Assembly: GCA_025603075.1 (NCBI GenBank)
Contig: MU626259.1
Span: 3,920-67,919 of the forward strand
Direction of reading: 5' to 3'
Source: Neoconidiobolus thromboides FSU 785
Taxonomy: Eukaryota; Entomophthoromycota; Entomophthoromycetes; Entomophthorales; Neoconidiobolaceae
DNA length: 64,000 nucleotides
Positions 8,627 through 18,732 of this stretch are shown here, one piece after another. The position numbers and the translations under genes were made by a program. How positions within the stretch are numbered: position 1 is the first letter of the stretch; every line of letters begins with the position of its first letter. Under the pieces are notes generated by a model, which saw only the letters and a program-made list of their open reading frames with translations, ran no database searches and was not told the DNA's origin.

Positions 8627-10235
8627 CCTTTTGACTGATTGAGACGAATATAGTATATTACTAATTAATTCCAAGCAGTATTATATTTTTTAGTATGGTG
8701 ATCTATTTTTAAAAACCATTAGTTAATTCAGCTGAATAATTATAGGGCTTTCAAACTAATTTAAGTAATTTATATTTATCTTAAATTTTTAATCTACTAT
8801 TTTGAACAATTGGATCTATCAATTATCATTGAGGAAATGAAAGAACAAGAAAAAGTCACATATTACCTTAAGAAGATAAAAAATTAACGAATTAATATAT
8901 ATATATTGTTTCCAATTTATACTTTGAACATTGGTCCTATTAACTATCCCTTTAATGTTTTTAGACGCTGTTGTATGAGCTTTTTTAAAATTATTTATAC
9001 AGAGGCTATCATATCAAGGTAATAAAGACAAACAATAGAATAACACGAGCAATTGAAAGTATCAAAAAACTAAGCTATAGAGTGTATATTCATTGAGAAT
9101 GTATAAAATTTGGACCATACAATTTATAGTTATTTAATAATTATAGCATTTTATTTAATAAGGATTAAATTATTGAGAAAAGTACAAAGTCTTAAAAGAT
9201 TTTCTGAAAGGCTGCAATATCAAGACATATCTAACTTCATAGTTAAAAAGCATATACTTCTACTATTAAATGAATTTGATTTTGTAATATGGTATTTATC
9301 TTAAATTATTATATTAGTGAAACAGTATTTTTCTATAAATTTCAACTAAAACTTTATAACCAATTTCGTTTTTCCAGATTTTATATTTTATATTCAGAAG
9401 TGTCAATAATCAAAAATGGCAAATTCTTATAAATATCAATAATATTTTTGATTAACATAAACAATCCGATTTGGGCTAAATCTAAAACTAAATTACTAAA
9501 AGCTAAATTATAATAATCTTTATAGTCGGTCCTAGTGTTAGAGTTAAGGCTAGGATTAGTATAAAAGCTTTTTAAAATTAAAATAGCGCCTTTTTAGCCA
9601 AAATCAAATCTTGAATTATAGTAAATTTAGCCCAAATGTTGATTGGCTATTCTTCATTGACCTTTGTCAATTTATACTTAAAAAAGGAATTTAAGTGGTA
9701 AAAAATGACGTACCTTATTATTATGAATATCATTGATATTTTGTAGAAGCTTCCTTAAAAAATAAGCTAAAAAACCTTGCTTTTGACAGACAAGGATCTA
9801 GAAAAAAAGCTAAAATGTTACTAAGCATTTAGGGACTCAACTCCACCAATTAAAGTCGAAGAAATTAGAGCTAAGAATAAATTATTTTCGAATAGAAATT
9901 GTTCTTATCAGATTTTTACCATATTGAAATAATATAATAAATTTTATATATGAAAACTAATTATGTTATAAGACACTTATTGAAGGAAAATAGCATTTAT
10001 TTTGAATTTCAAAATAAGATAGTTAAAGTCTACTTTCCTATATTAAAACTATAAATTATTTTTCTATTAATTTAGTAATTCTGTCATAATTACTAATTAA
10101 AATTCTCCTAAGCCTATTTTTTACAAAAAATATAAAAATTGAATCATTCAAATTTTGTCTTTTGAAATAATCGAGGGTAGGGCTAACGCTATCATTATTT
10201 TGGTTTAGTTTTAATAACGAAGAAACAAACAAAAT
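8627..10235. other. Intergenic, no gene seen
   Basis: AT-rich. A 64-codon plus-strand ORF at 9110-9304 looks random. No RNA gene or repeat copy was found. Confidence 0.5.
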
Positions 10236-11740
10236 ATGTATGAAAAGGGGTCAAACGAAATGAACTCATGGGATTTTATTGAACTATTAGAAGTAAGAAC
10301 TTTTTTTAAAATAAATACCTTAATTTAATTCGATTTAAATAGGGCCCAAGAATAATATCTGAAAATGAACAAGTCGATATAATTAAAAGCTCAACTTTAG
10401 GAGAAGAAAATACAGAAGTAATCAGTAGTTTGAATATAATAGACACGACTACTGGATGGCAAAAAATGGTTTCAGCCTGCACAGGCTCTTTGCTTACTTC
10501 ATTAATAGGTAAATAGTAATATGATGTTTTTACAAATAAATTAACAATAATAGTTACTCCATTTGATGTGGTAAAAACAAGACTACAATTTCAATCATTT
10601 AGTCAAACAAAGAATAATATGAAACCTTGCCAAAGCTTTGTCTTTTGTAACACTCACCGTGGATTAATGTTGTGCGATTGGCCAGTATCTAATGTTAATT
10701 TGGCCTCTTCACTGGAACTGAACCCTGGTTTAATTAATAGCAATCTAAAGTTTAATGGGACAATAGTAATAATTTCATCAATTTGAAAGGTTAATATTAA
10801 TTTATAAATTAGGATGCTTTTTTAAAAATATCTAAAGTAGAAGGTTTTGGTAAACTTTGGCGTGGGTTATCTCCAGCTTTGTAAGTATCTTTTTGGTTTT
10901 AGTTATTATTTACTTATTTATTTACCAGACTTCAATCTTTTCCCTCAACTGTTATTTATTATGTTGGTTATGATAAATTAAGAGATAAAATGTATGAAAA
11001 AATAGACAATAACCCAAAATATACTTTTTATGTACCACTCTTAGCAGGTTCATTAGCAAGATGTAATATAAATATTAAACTAATTCTCAAATTGTGAACT
11101 GACATATTCTTCAGCTATTTCTGCAACGATTATATCGCCTCTAGAATTGTTTCGCACTAGACTACAATCAGCTTCTAAAGGCCAGACTTATAAAGGTATT
11201 TCATTTTTTAGTGATTATGTACATATAATAAAATAAAATAGATGTTTCAAAAGAAATTTTAAAGATGGTACAACAGCAAGGCATAAGATCACTATGGTCA
11301 GGCCTGACCCCTACATTGTGGAGGGATATACCATTTTCAGGTAAATATAAATTTGTTTAACTATTTCAATAATAATTAATAATTAATAACTAGGAATTTA
11401 TTGGACAGGATATGAATATCTAAAAAAAGAATTAAATCAACAAGGAAGTTTAAAGCTAAGTCCATTTAGCAATTCATTTATTTCAGGTGCAAGTTCGGGT
11501 ATCCTAGCCGCAATTATTACAACTCCATTTGATGTACTTAAAACACGCACTCAAGTATCTAATAAAAAAAATAGCATTAGTACATTTAAAATGATGAATA
11601 AAATAATTAAAAGGGAGGGTGTTAAAGAACTGTTCTCGGGTGTAATACCAAGGACAGCTAAAGTAGCACCAGCTTGTGCAATCATGGTTTCTAGTTATGA
11701 GTTTGGTAAAACGTTCTTTTCAAACTTGAATCAAAGTTAA
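10236..11740 (+). CDS. MTM1: Mitochondrial carrier, Mtm1/SLC25A39-40 type
   Basis: Eight exons: 10236-10292, 10343-10508, 10554-10765, 10813-10880, 10929-11062, 11115-11195, 11242-11340 and 11394-11740. Frame is continuous throughout; 387 aa. Three carrier repeats are visible with the signatures [24 protein letters not shown] and [12 protein letters not shown], together with [29 protein letters not shown] and [14 protein letters not shown]. The order and the RDIPFSGIYW segment are typical of SLC25A39/40 (Mtm1), an inner-membrane carrier linked to mitochondrial glutathione import and to manganese loading of Sod2. The insertion after the first signature, with CNTHRG and Cys residues, is also a family feature. 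The start at 10236 is preferred; ATG 10260 is an in-frame alternative. Confidence 0.9.
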
Positions 11741-12122
11741 TATTAGAAATGATGATAATTTAAACCCAATTTTGTTTATTCTCTCTTTTGCAGTTTGTTT
11801 CTCTTCTTTTTACTGGATAAACTCCTCTTTCATTATTTTTATTATTTTATCCATCATCTTGGTTTGTTCTATTCATATTAGTAAATTATATACGATATTA
11901 TTTAATTATTTTATTTATTTATGATGTTTTAATGTGTTTTATATTGCTCTATTTTAATTATATAATGATTTAATGCAAACTTTTCATGAATCTTTTTAGT
12001 AACTATTTTGATTTGTTTATTTTACTTACATTGCTGATACTTATAATATTGCAAAAATTGAAGGAATTTTACAAAAATTTAAAAGGCAAAAAATCAATTA
12101 TTGATCATTATTTTAATTTAAA
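11741..12122. other. Intergenic, AT-rich
   Basis: 3' flank of the carrier gene and promoter of the next gene. Nothing specific was seen. Confidence 0.5.
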
Positions 12123-12655
12123 ATGGAAAATAAAATAGAAATCAATAATGAAAAAGGTAGCTTAATAGTAGCTCTTAAAGAAGTACTAAAGAGTAAATTA
12201 AACTAGATGATCGCAAAACATATAAAATAAAAAGCGAAAGTAAATAAGTCTTTACTAAGCTTAGTTATTTTTACTAACTCAATTTTAGTATTCAATAGAT
12301 TAGATCAATTTTTACCATTATTGAAAGAGAGTAATAAAGGGTTAGAAAAAGAAACTGATATACAAAAAGACTCTTTTATAATCGAAAAAGTACAAGATAA
12401 AGAAGAAATTGATATTAAATTGAAGGAGGAAGAAGACGAAGAAAATGATAATAAAGAAGAAAATGAAGGCGAGGCTATGATTCATATGGTAAATTTAATC
12501 TATTTTTAAAATTCAAATTTATAATATTTTAGGACTTGGGATTAGGTGTATTTGATACAAATGAAGAAAGTAGTAATTTAATTAAGGATGTGCCAATAAT
12601 TGATTTAAAAGAAGATATCGATAATGAAAAAAAGAAATTAATAGAAGAAATTTAG
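12123..12655 (+). CDS. NOPCHAP1-like snoRNP assembly factor (DUF4598)
   Basis: Model: exons 12123-12156, 12207-12239, 12289-12488 and 12533-12655; 129 aa. The recognisable parts are FNRLDQFLPLLKESN, which matches the xRLxxFLPxLxxAN core, a very acidic Glu/Lys/Asp middle, and IHMDLGLGVFD, which matches the family's YIEMNLGLGVxE motif. In human cells NOPCHAP1 bridges NOP58 to the R2TP chaperone during box C/D snoRNP assembly. The last two exons are secure. The first two small exons rest only on frame continuity and GT/AG borders (the second intron has a TTACTAAC branch site). An alternative is a longer first exon starting at the same ATG. Confidence 0.65.
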
Positions 12656-12825
12656 TACTATTTTATATGTAGTTAACAGTTGATTTAACAAAATCTAAAT
12701 CATTAAAATTATTTTATTTTACCAAAAATGAAATAAACGTCTATATATATAACTTTAAGCATACATTGGGTTGTCATATAATTCATTTAAATGAACTAAT
12801 GCATCTAAAACAAAATAAATTATTA

Positions 12826-13806
12826 TTATATATTACTTTTTTTAACTACAATTCGACTACCATTAATTAACTCTATAGGTACATCAATAATTTGATACCA
12901 ATTTTTTAACATTATTTCATCTTGCTTTGAGTGACATTTTGATCTCCTATATCCTAGTAATAAACTAGCAGCTGCAACTATTTTAGGCTCGTATAATAAA
13001 CATAAAAACGTTTTATAACTTAAATGTATAAAAAGTGGAAATTCAAAATTGAATATTAAAATACCTATCATTAACTACTGACCATGTAGATTTAACGAGC
13101 TGAAATGAAACTAAATGGTAATCAATAAAAAACTAGGTAAAAGATACTAAAAAACAATACTAGCTAATTCTTTTTCAAAATTAAATAAGTAAACATAAGG
13201 TAATTCAACTAAAAATCTAAACTCAATAATTATAAGTAGTTCTAACTCAGCTTTTACAATTGTCTTAATCCATTTTTCAATTTCCTCTTCTCCAATTTCT
13301 ATATTTTTGCTTCCTTCGTTAAAATATTGAGCTGTTGTTACTGCAATATCCCTTATCTTTCTTACTGATTCCTGTGCTTTTGTACCCACAAGAAAACAAG
13401 CTGAACCAACATCCTATATGGTAAGCTTTAGTTTTATACAAATCAAACGAATCTAAATTACATAAATGTTATTTGATTTTATGTTTTTTTTATAATAATA
13501 TCTATGAAAGAATAAACTAGCCGTTGCGGTTACTACTTGGCTACTATTTAAATAATAATTAAAATTAAACTATTAAGTTTAAACCATTACTTACACTCTT
13601 AATTTTTTACTTAAATAATTTATTAGCTTTATTCCTTCAACTCTTTTTTTGTTTTCTACTTTTAAAGTAATTCCTTCTCTCCTTGATTGCGTTTCATTTT
13701 CCAATTGATCTTTAGTAAAATACCACCCTTTATTATATTCTTGTACTAGCTCTAGTGTTGGTTCGTAGCCATTATATATATTATTATTGTTCTTGCCCTT
13801 CTCCAT
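12826..13806 (-). CDS. Cyclin K/T or Ctk2-like transcriptional cyclin
   Basis: Model on the minus strand: exons 13595-13806, 13462-13543, 13161-13413, 13065-13110 and 12826-13018, with introns of 46-51 nt; 261 aa. It begins with WYFTKDQL, the hallmark of cyclin T/K/Ctk2 proteins. First cyclin fold: SQVVTATASLFFHRYYYK and ACFLVGTKAQESVRKIRDI. Second fold: ELELLIIIEFRFLVELPYVY, then STWSVVNDSYKTFLCL and IVAAASLLLG. Such cyclins bind Cdk9, Cdk12 or Ctk1-type kinases that phosphorylate the RNA polymerase II tail. LVGTKAQE replaces the usual LAGKVEE, so it is diverged. It lies tail to tail with the NOPCHAP1-like gene. Confidence 0.85.
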
Positions 13807-14032
13807 CTTATTATGAATAAAAAAGCTAGTAACTTTTAAATTAAAAATTGCAGTTCTTAATTTTAGTTTAGACCAATATTTGCAGTTTTATTTTTCCACT
13901 TTTATGTAGAGTTTTTAACTATGTATTTATATTTATATTATATCATTATTTGTAAAGACTATATTTGATCTTGTAAAAAAGTATAATATTTGAATTCTTA
14001 CTGTTAACTGTATTTATATCATGTAATAAAAG
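13807..14032. other. Intergenic, cyclin gene 5' flank
   Basis: AT-rich, no clear motif seen. Confidence 0.4.
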
Positions 14033-14138
14033 TATATGGGGATGTATTTTTGTATTTAAGAATTTTACTGACAATTTTTCCACATAAATAGCGCTTAAAA
14101 AATGGAAAAATAATGAAACTAAAAAAACAGCCCCATAT
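14033..14138 (+). mobile_element. Foldback MITE-like element, copy 6
   Basis: Begins TATATGGGGATGTATTTTTG, centre AAATAGCGCTTAAAAAATGG, ends ACAGCCCCATAT. Terminal and internal inverted repeats are intact. Confidence 0.85.
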
Positions 14139-15903
14139 GGTGGTACTTTTTGCTTGAGACTTAATAGAAAGGTTTTTTTTGTTATTTATTGCGTAAAATT
14201 AGACAAAAATTCAAAATTCAAATAAAATTCTCATAGAAATATTTAAGCAAATTATTTTTATTTTGAACATCAAATTTTTACTTTACAACAGTGTATTCAA
14301 TAAATTTTAGATCACTTTCTTAATTAAGTGTCCACTTATTAATTGTACAAAGGATGTATGCAAAAATGTAAATCCATTTTAAAAGTCAATCTTATAAATA
14401 AAATATTATAGCACTAAACTGCAGTTTATTGGGTATGGCACTTGTTTAATTAATAGACTTGAATATTTTAATGTATTAAATAAAACCACCACAGTTTATA
14501 GTTTGCAATAAAATAAATAATGATTATTATTATCACTTTCAAAAAATCTCATCTTAGCCACTAAAAACCATATTAAGTACTTAAAGCTATTAATAATAAT
14601 GAAATTATAAAAGCTATTAGTTAAATAATTATTTATTTGATCAAGCTCTTGTTAATAAAATGTATATGAAAATAGTAATCCGATACTAAATGAATAATCC
14701 GAAGTTAATCAAATTAAATTAAATTAAATTAAATTAAATTTGTAATAAAGAAAGAAATAACAATAAAATTTTTATATATACAATAATGTAATAAATTCAT
14801 TTACTTATCAAAAATTCTAATTTTAAATTTAAATAATAACATTTCTTTTTTTGATATAGTTTAGTTCATTTTCCTTACCAAATTTATTACATTTGCTTCT
14901 ACATATTAAAAATAATACATAAATAGCTAACAATAATATCAATGTTTTAATTGATGATTTATTTTAAGAATTAAACAAAAATTAAAAGTGGAATACAAAT
15001 ATTAGTTACCAGGCTATAATATAGTATGAAATTGTTAACAAAACGAAGATGAGGGTACAAATTCTTTAATTAAAACATAAAACCATTAAACTAATTATAT
15101 TCTATGTTTTAAGTGATCAGTTAATAGGTGAAACATATTGATTAGAAGAGATTTAAGTATAGTGAATCATATACAGTTAAGCTTTTTAGTAAATCTTTGA
15201 ATAAAAATTTGGATTGTTTATAAATTATTTAGTTTAATTTTATGATTTTAATCCGTTACCAAAAACAATAACTTATTACGAAACTATTATATTGTAAAAT
15301 ATCTAAGTTGAAAACATTAAGTAAGTTAAAGAAATAAATTGAATTACACAAAATGACTTGGCTTTGAATTTATAAAGGATCCGTTGCGGAATTCATGTAA
15401 CTTATTACTAAAGTGTGATTTTTTTATCGTTATTTTACTAAAAATTATTTCTCTCTTTTCGTTAGTAATGTTTCAAATATTTATTAGAATAACATCTATT
15501 AAATGTGGTTAAAACTACTATTTATATCTTATATAAAAAAGGGTTTTTGGCTTTAGATAGTCTAGTCATACTCTATTCTAAATAAATCTTAATATTACCA
15601 ATAATGTTGAGATACTTATGATAATAGTGAAATGATTGTTCTAACTACATAATAAATTCTGGAAAATTCATGTTATAGGTTTAATCAAGAATTAGAAAGA
15701 ATTAACTTTAATGAATATGACCTAACAAATGCAATATTAGGTTGATAGAATATAGCTGTAAAATTAATATTCAAATATTTGAATAAAAAGTATATTATTA
15801 TCTATGTACACTGAAAGACAAAATACTCAAAGACTAAGTTGTATATTTTTATTAAGGATTATTAATGGGTAAGCTTTAGCTTAAAAAAAAGAGAAATAAG
15901 AGT
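14139..15903. other. Intergenic, gene-poor AT-rich DNA
   Basis: About 1.8 kb between the repeat and the 3' end of the ATPase gene. No ORF of note, no RNA gene. It contains the short AAATT microsatellite listed separately. Confidence 0.55.
14711..14740 (+). repeat. Pentanucleotide microsatellite (AAATT)6
   Basis: Six uninterrupted AAATT units. Confidence 0.9.
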
Positions 15904-18588
15904 TTAGTTTGTAAAGTGGTTAGCAGCTTCAGCTAAGTGAAGGACCTTCTTTAGTTTATCAACGTTTGTCTTGAGACGAGCAATGTTTTGAACGTCAATC
16001 TTACGTTGAGCAAGCTTAGAACGGCGGGATGGAGATGGCCACACTTTAGCAGTGAATTCAAAGGACCAGTATCTGAAAACAAGCACTTTAATGAAATCAA
16101 GAACAAAGAAATAGGCTAGAGATACACCAATGACACCAAAACCCCAAGCTGCACCAACATCTTTAATCAATTCTGGGATACCGAAAATGGTAATCAACAT
16201 AGCAAATACTTGAGTACCCATGACAGCAACAAAGAAGAACCATGATGGTAAATTCTCCCAGAAGAAACCAGAAAGACGAGTAGAGAAGATAACGAAATGA
16301 GGAGCTGAAGAGATATGCAAGTACATTACACTTTGGAGCCTCTGGAAAACAATTTCTTCAGGTTCACCAGTAGCTCTCAAAAGATCAAGGCCAACATAGT
16401 AATGAACGAAAGAGAGAGCACATAAGAACATACCTAATAAGACAGAAAGGAACATAAGTTGTCCAATTCTCCATTTGTCTGGTTTTTGAGAGATTTGAGC
16501 ATTATCAAAGGCAATAACAATGGTAGCGAGATCATTAAGTACAGCAATGAAGATAAGTAAAACAGCATCCATATGCCAGTTTTCAGCTAAAATGATAATG
16601 AATAAGAATATCAAGATATGAATGGTGGAGGTGATACGATAAAGAGCATAAGATCTCATACGTTGGAAGATAGCACGAGAAGTGGTGATACCATCAATAA
16701 TGGTTGAAAGACCAGGAGCAAGTAATACAATATCAGCAGCTGAACGAGCAGCATCAGTACAATCATGTACAGCAATACCAACATTAGCCTTCTTAAGAGC
16801 AGGAGCATCATTGACACCATCACCAGTCATACCAACTAAAAGGCCCTTAGATTGTAAGAGTTCAACTACACGGTATTTGTGTTCTGGGATAACTTGGGCA
16901 AAACCATCAGCATGGATACAACGACGGATAATAGTTTCCTCATCAACACCCTTTTCAACTAACTTGTTAGCATCCAAAATAGCACGTTGCATACCAAGAC
17001 GATGAGCGACTTCTTTAGCAATGATAAGTTGATCACCAGTAACCATCTTGACTGAAACACCATATTCATGACATCTCTTGACAGTATCAGCGGAATCAGG
17101 ACGAGGAGGATCAAGAAGAGAAATCATACCAACTAAATGCCATTCATCTGGTTTACCTGGGAAAGTACGAGCAACACCAAGAGCACGGAGACCACGACCA
17201 GCAAGATCATTAACAGCATGGACGGCATCATCATGACCACCAACTAATTTAATCATGGTTGGTGGGGCACCCTTAGAGACTAAGAAAGTTTCATTGGTGT
17301 TAAGATCAGTGACAGTGGCTTGTGTACGTTTGGAAGTTGGATTGAAAGGTACAAAGGAAGAAACTTTGTACCCGGGGATAGAATGTTCTGAACCTTTTGG
17401 TAAGTTTTGTAAACGAGGGACACCTTCTTGAGCAGCAGTTCTAACAGCCTTTTCAATTGGATCATTTGCTCCAGGTTCGGATGAGATGTACGAGTATAAA
17501 AGAATATCTTCTTTAGTATAATCTCCACAAAGATATGGATCATCGAAAGTAAGTTGATTAAGAGTAAGAGTACCAGTTTTGTCTGAGCAAAGGATAGTGA
17601 CTGAAGCCATTTCTTCAACAGCAGTGAGACGTTTGACAATGACTTGTTTGGCGGCGAGTTGCTTAGCACCAACAGCCATAGTGACTGATAATACAGTTGG
17701 GAGACCGACTGGAACGGCGGCTACAGTGATAACAACGACTTGTTGGATAGATCGAATAGGGTATTCAGCCTTTGATTTAACCAACAAGTAAACAAGCAAA
17801 ATGATAACGAACACAGCGGTAATCAAAACCAAGAAGTTACCGATTTGCCCGATAATCTTTTGGAAATGACCTTTTTCATTAGTAATAGAAATCAAGTTGG
17901 CTGCACGACCAATGAAAGTAGTGGAACCAGTTTTGGTGACAACAGCCATCATTTGACCTTGTTTGACAATGGAAGAAGAGTAAGCAGTTGAACCACGATT
18001 CTTAGTAATAGGTAAAGATTCACCAGTAAGGGCAGACTGATCAATTTGTAAACCAGCATCTGATTCCTCACCAGTGACAGAAATACCTAATAAACGACAA
18101 TCAGCTGGAACAATATCACCTAAACGAAGAACAATAACATCACCAGGAACTAATTCAGCTGAGTCAACTTCAACTAATTCACCGTTTCTCCAACATTTAG
18201 TCTTAAGAGCTAAAGTGTTCTTAAGAGCATCTAAGGCAGACTCAGCTTGAGCTTCCATAAGGTAACCGATAGCAGCGTTAAGGAATAACAAGAAAGCAAT
18301 AATACCGAAATTGATCCAATCTCCAGCAACACCTGAGAAAATTAAAGCAATAATAATTAAAATGGCAATAGCATCAGTGAAGTAACCAATAAATTTTAAG
18401 AAAGGATTGCTTTTATGTTCAGCGAGTTCATTACGGCCAAATTTTTCTAAACGTTCGCTGAACTCAGCAGTGGTAAGACCCTTTTTAGTATCAGTGTGCA
18501 ATAAAGCTTCTAATTCTGGGGAGATTTCATCTTCAGTTTCTTGATGAGTATGCTCCTTCAACTCTGCTTTTCCTTTTTCCCCTGACAT
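15904..18588 (-). CDS. PMA1: Plasma-membrane H+-ATPase (P3A type)
   Basis: Intronless, 894 aa, full length. It pumps protons out of the cell with ATP. Features in order: two N-terminal membrane helices (about 65-110), the A-domain TGES at 188-191, the helix-4 segment AAVPVGLPTVLSVTMAVG (about 290-307), the phosphorylated Asp336 in CSDKTGTL, the nucleotide-domain KGAP at 439-442, MVTGDQ near 515-520, the hinge GDGVNDAP at 589-596, then six C-terminal helices. Some motifs read like plant pumps (SALTGESLPITKN, KTGTLTLNQLT) and others like fungal pumps (VPVGLPTV, SYALYRI). The Lys/Arg-rich C-terminal tail is short and may be regulatory. Codon choice is less AT-biased than nearby genes, as expected for strong expression. 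Confidence 0.97.
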   Translation of the reverse strand: MSGEKGKAELKEHTHQETEDEISPELEALLHTDTKKGLTTAEFSERLEKFGRNELAEHKSNPFLKFIGYFTDAIAILIIIALIFSGVAGDWINFGIIAFLLFLNAAIGYLMEAQAESALDALKNTLALKTKCWRNGELVEVDSAELVPGDVIVLRLGDIVPADCRLLGISVTGEESDAGLQIDQSALTGESLPITKNRGSTAYSSSIVKQGQMMAVVTKTGSTTFIGRAANLISITNEKGHFQKIIGQIGNFLVLITAVFVIILLVYLLVKSKAEYPIRSIQQVVVITVAAVPVGLPTVLSVTMAVGAKQLAAKQVIVKRLTAVEEMASVTILCSDKTGTLTLNQLTFDDPYLCGDYTKEDILLYSYISSEPGANDPIEKAVRTAAQEGVPRLQNLPKGSEHSIPGYKVSSFVPFNPTSKRTQATVTDLNTNETFLVSKGAPPTMIKLVGGHDDAVHAVNDLAGRGLRALGVARTFPGKPDEWHLVGMISLLDPPRPDSADTVKRCHEYGVSVKMVTGDQLIIAKEVAHRLGMQRAILDANKLVEKGVDEETIIRRCIHADGFAQVIPEHKYRVVELLQSKGLLVGMTGDGVNDAPALKKANVGIAVHDCTDAARSAADIVLLAPGLSTIIDGITTSRAIFQRMRSYALYRITSTIHILIFLFIIILAENWHMDAVLLIFIAVLNDLATIVIAFDNAQISQKPDKWRIGQLMFLSVLLGMFLCALSFVHYYVGLDLLRATGEPEEIVFQRLQSVMYLHISSAPHFVIFSTRLSGFFWENLPSWFFFVAVMGTQVFAMLITIFGIPELIKDVGAAWGFGVIGVSLAYFFVLDFIKVLVFRYWSFEFTAKVWPSPSRRSKLAQRKIDVQNIARLKTNVDKLKKVLHLAEAANHFTN

Positions 18589-18721
18589 TTTTGAAAAGAA
18601 TCAACTATTAATTATATATTATGTTTAGTACTTGACTATCTATTAAGATTTAACCTTAACAGTTGACCTTTAAAAATAAAATAAAATAGAAAGATTTAAA
18701 TTTTTAAGTTGGATTTTCTTT

Positions 18722-18732
18722 CCTTTTTATAC
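18722..18732 (-). promoter_or_regulatory. Possible TATA box of the H+-ATPase gene
   Basis: GTATAAAAAGG on the coding strand, about 135 bp before the ATG. It is the best TATA match in the flank; assignment is tentative. Confidence 0.35.

Noticed and set aside
9110-9304. 64-codon plus-strand ORF
   Set aside because: Lys/Ile/Leu composition expected of random AT-rich DNA, no start context or splice partner.
16682-17005. ORF opposite the H+-ATPase gene
   Set aside because: Antisense shadow created by the codon use of a strongly expressed gene. The same applies to 17280-17672 and 17579-17791.
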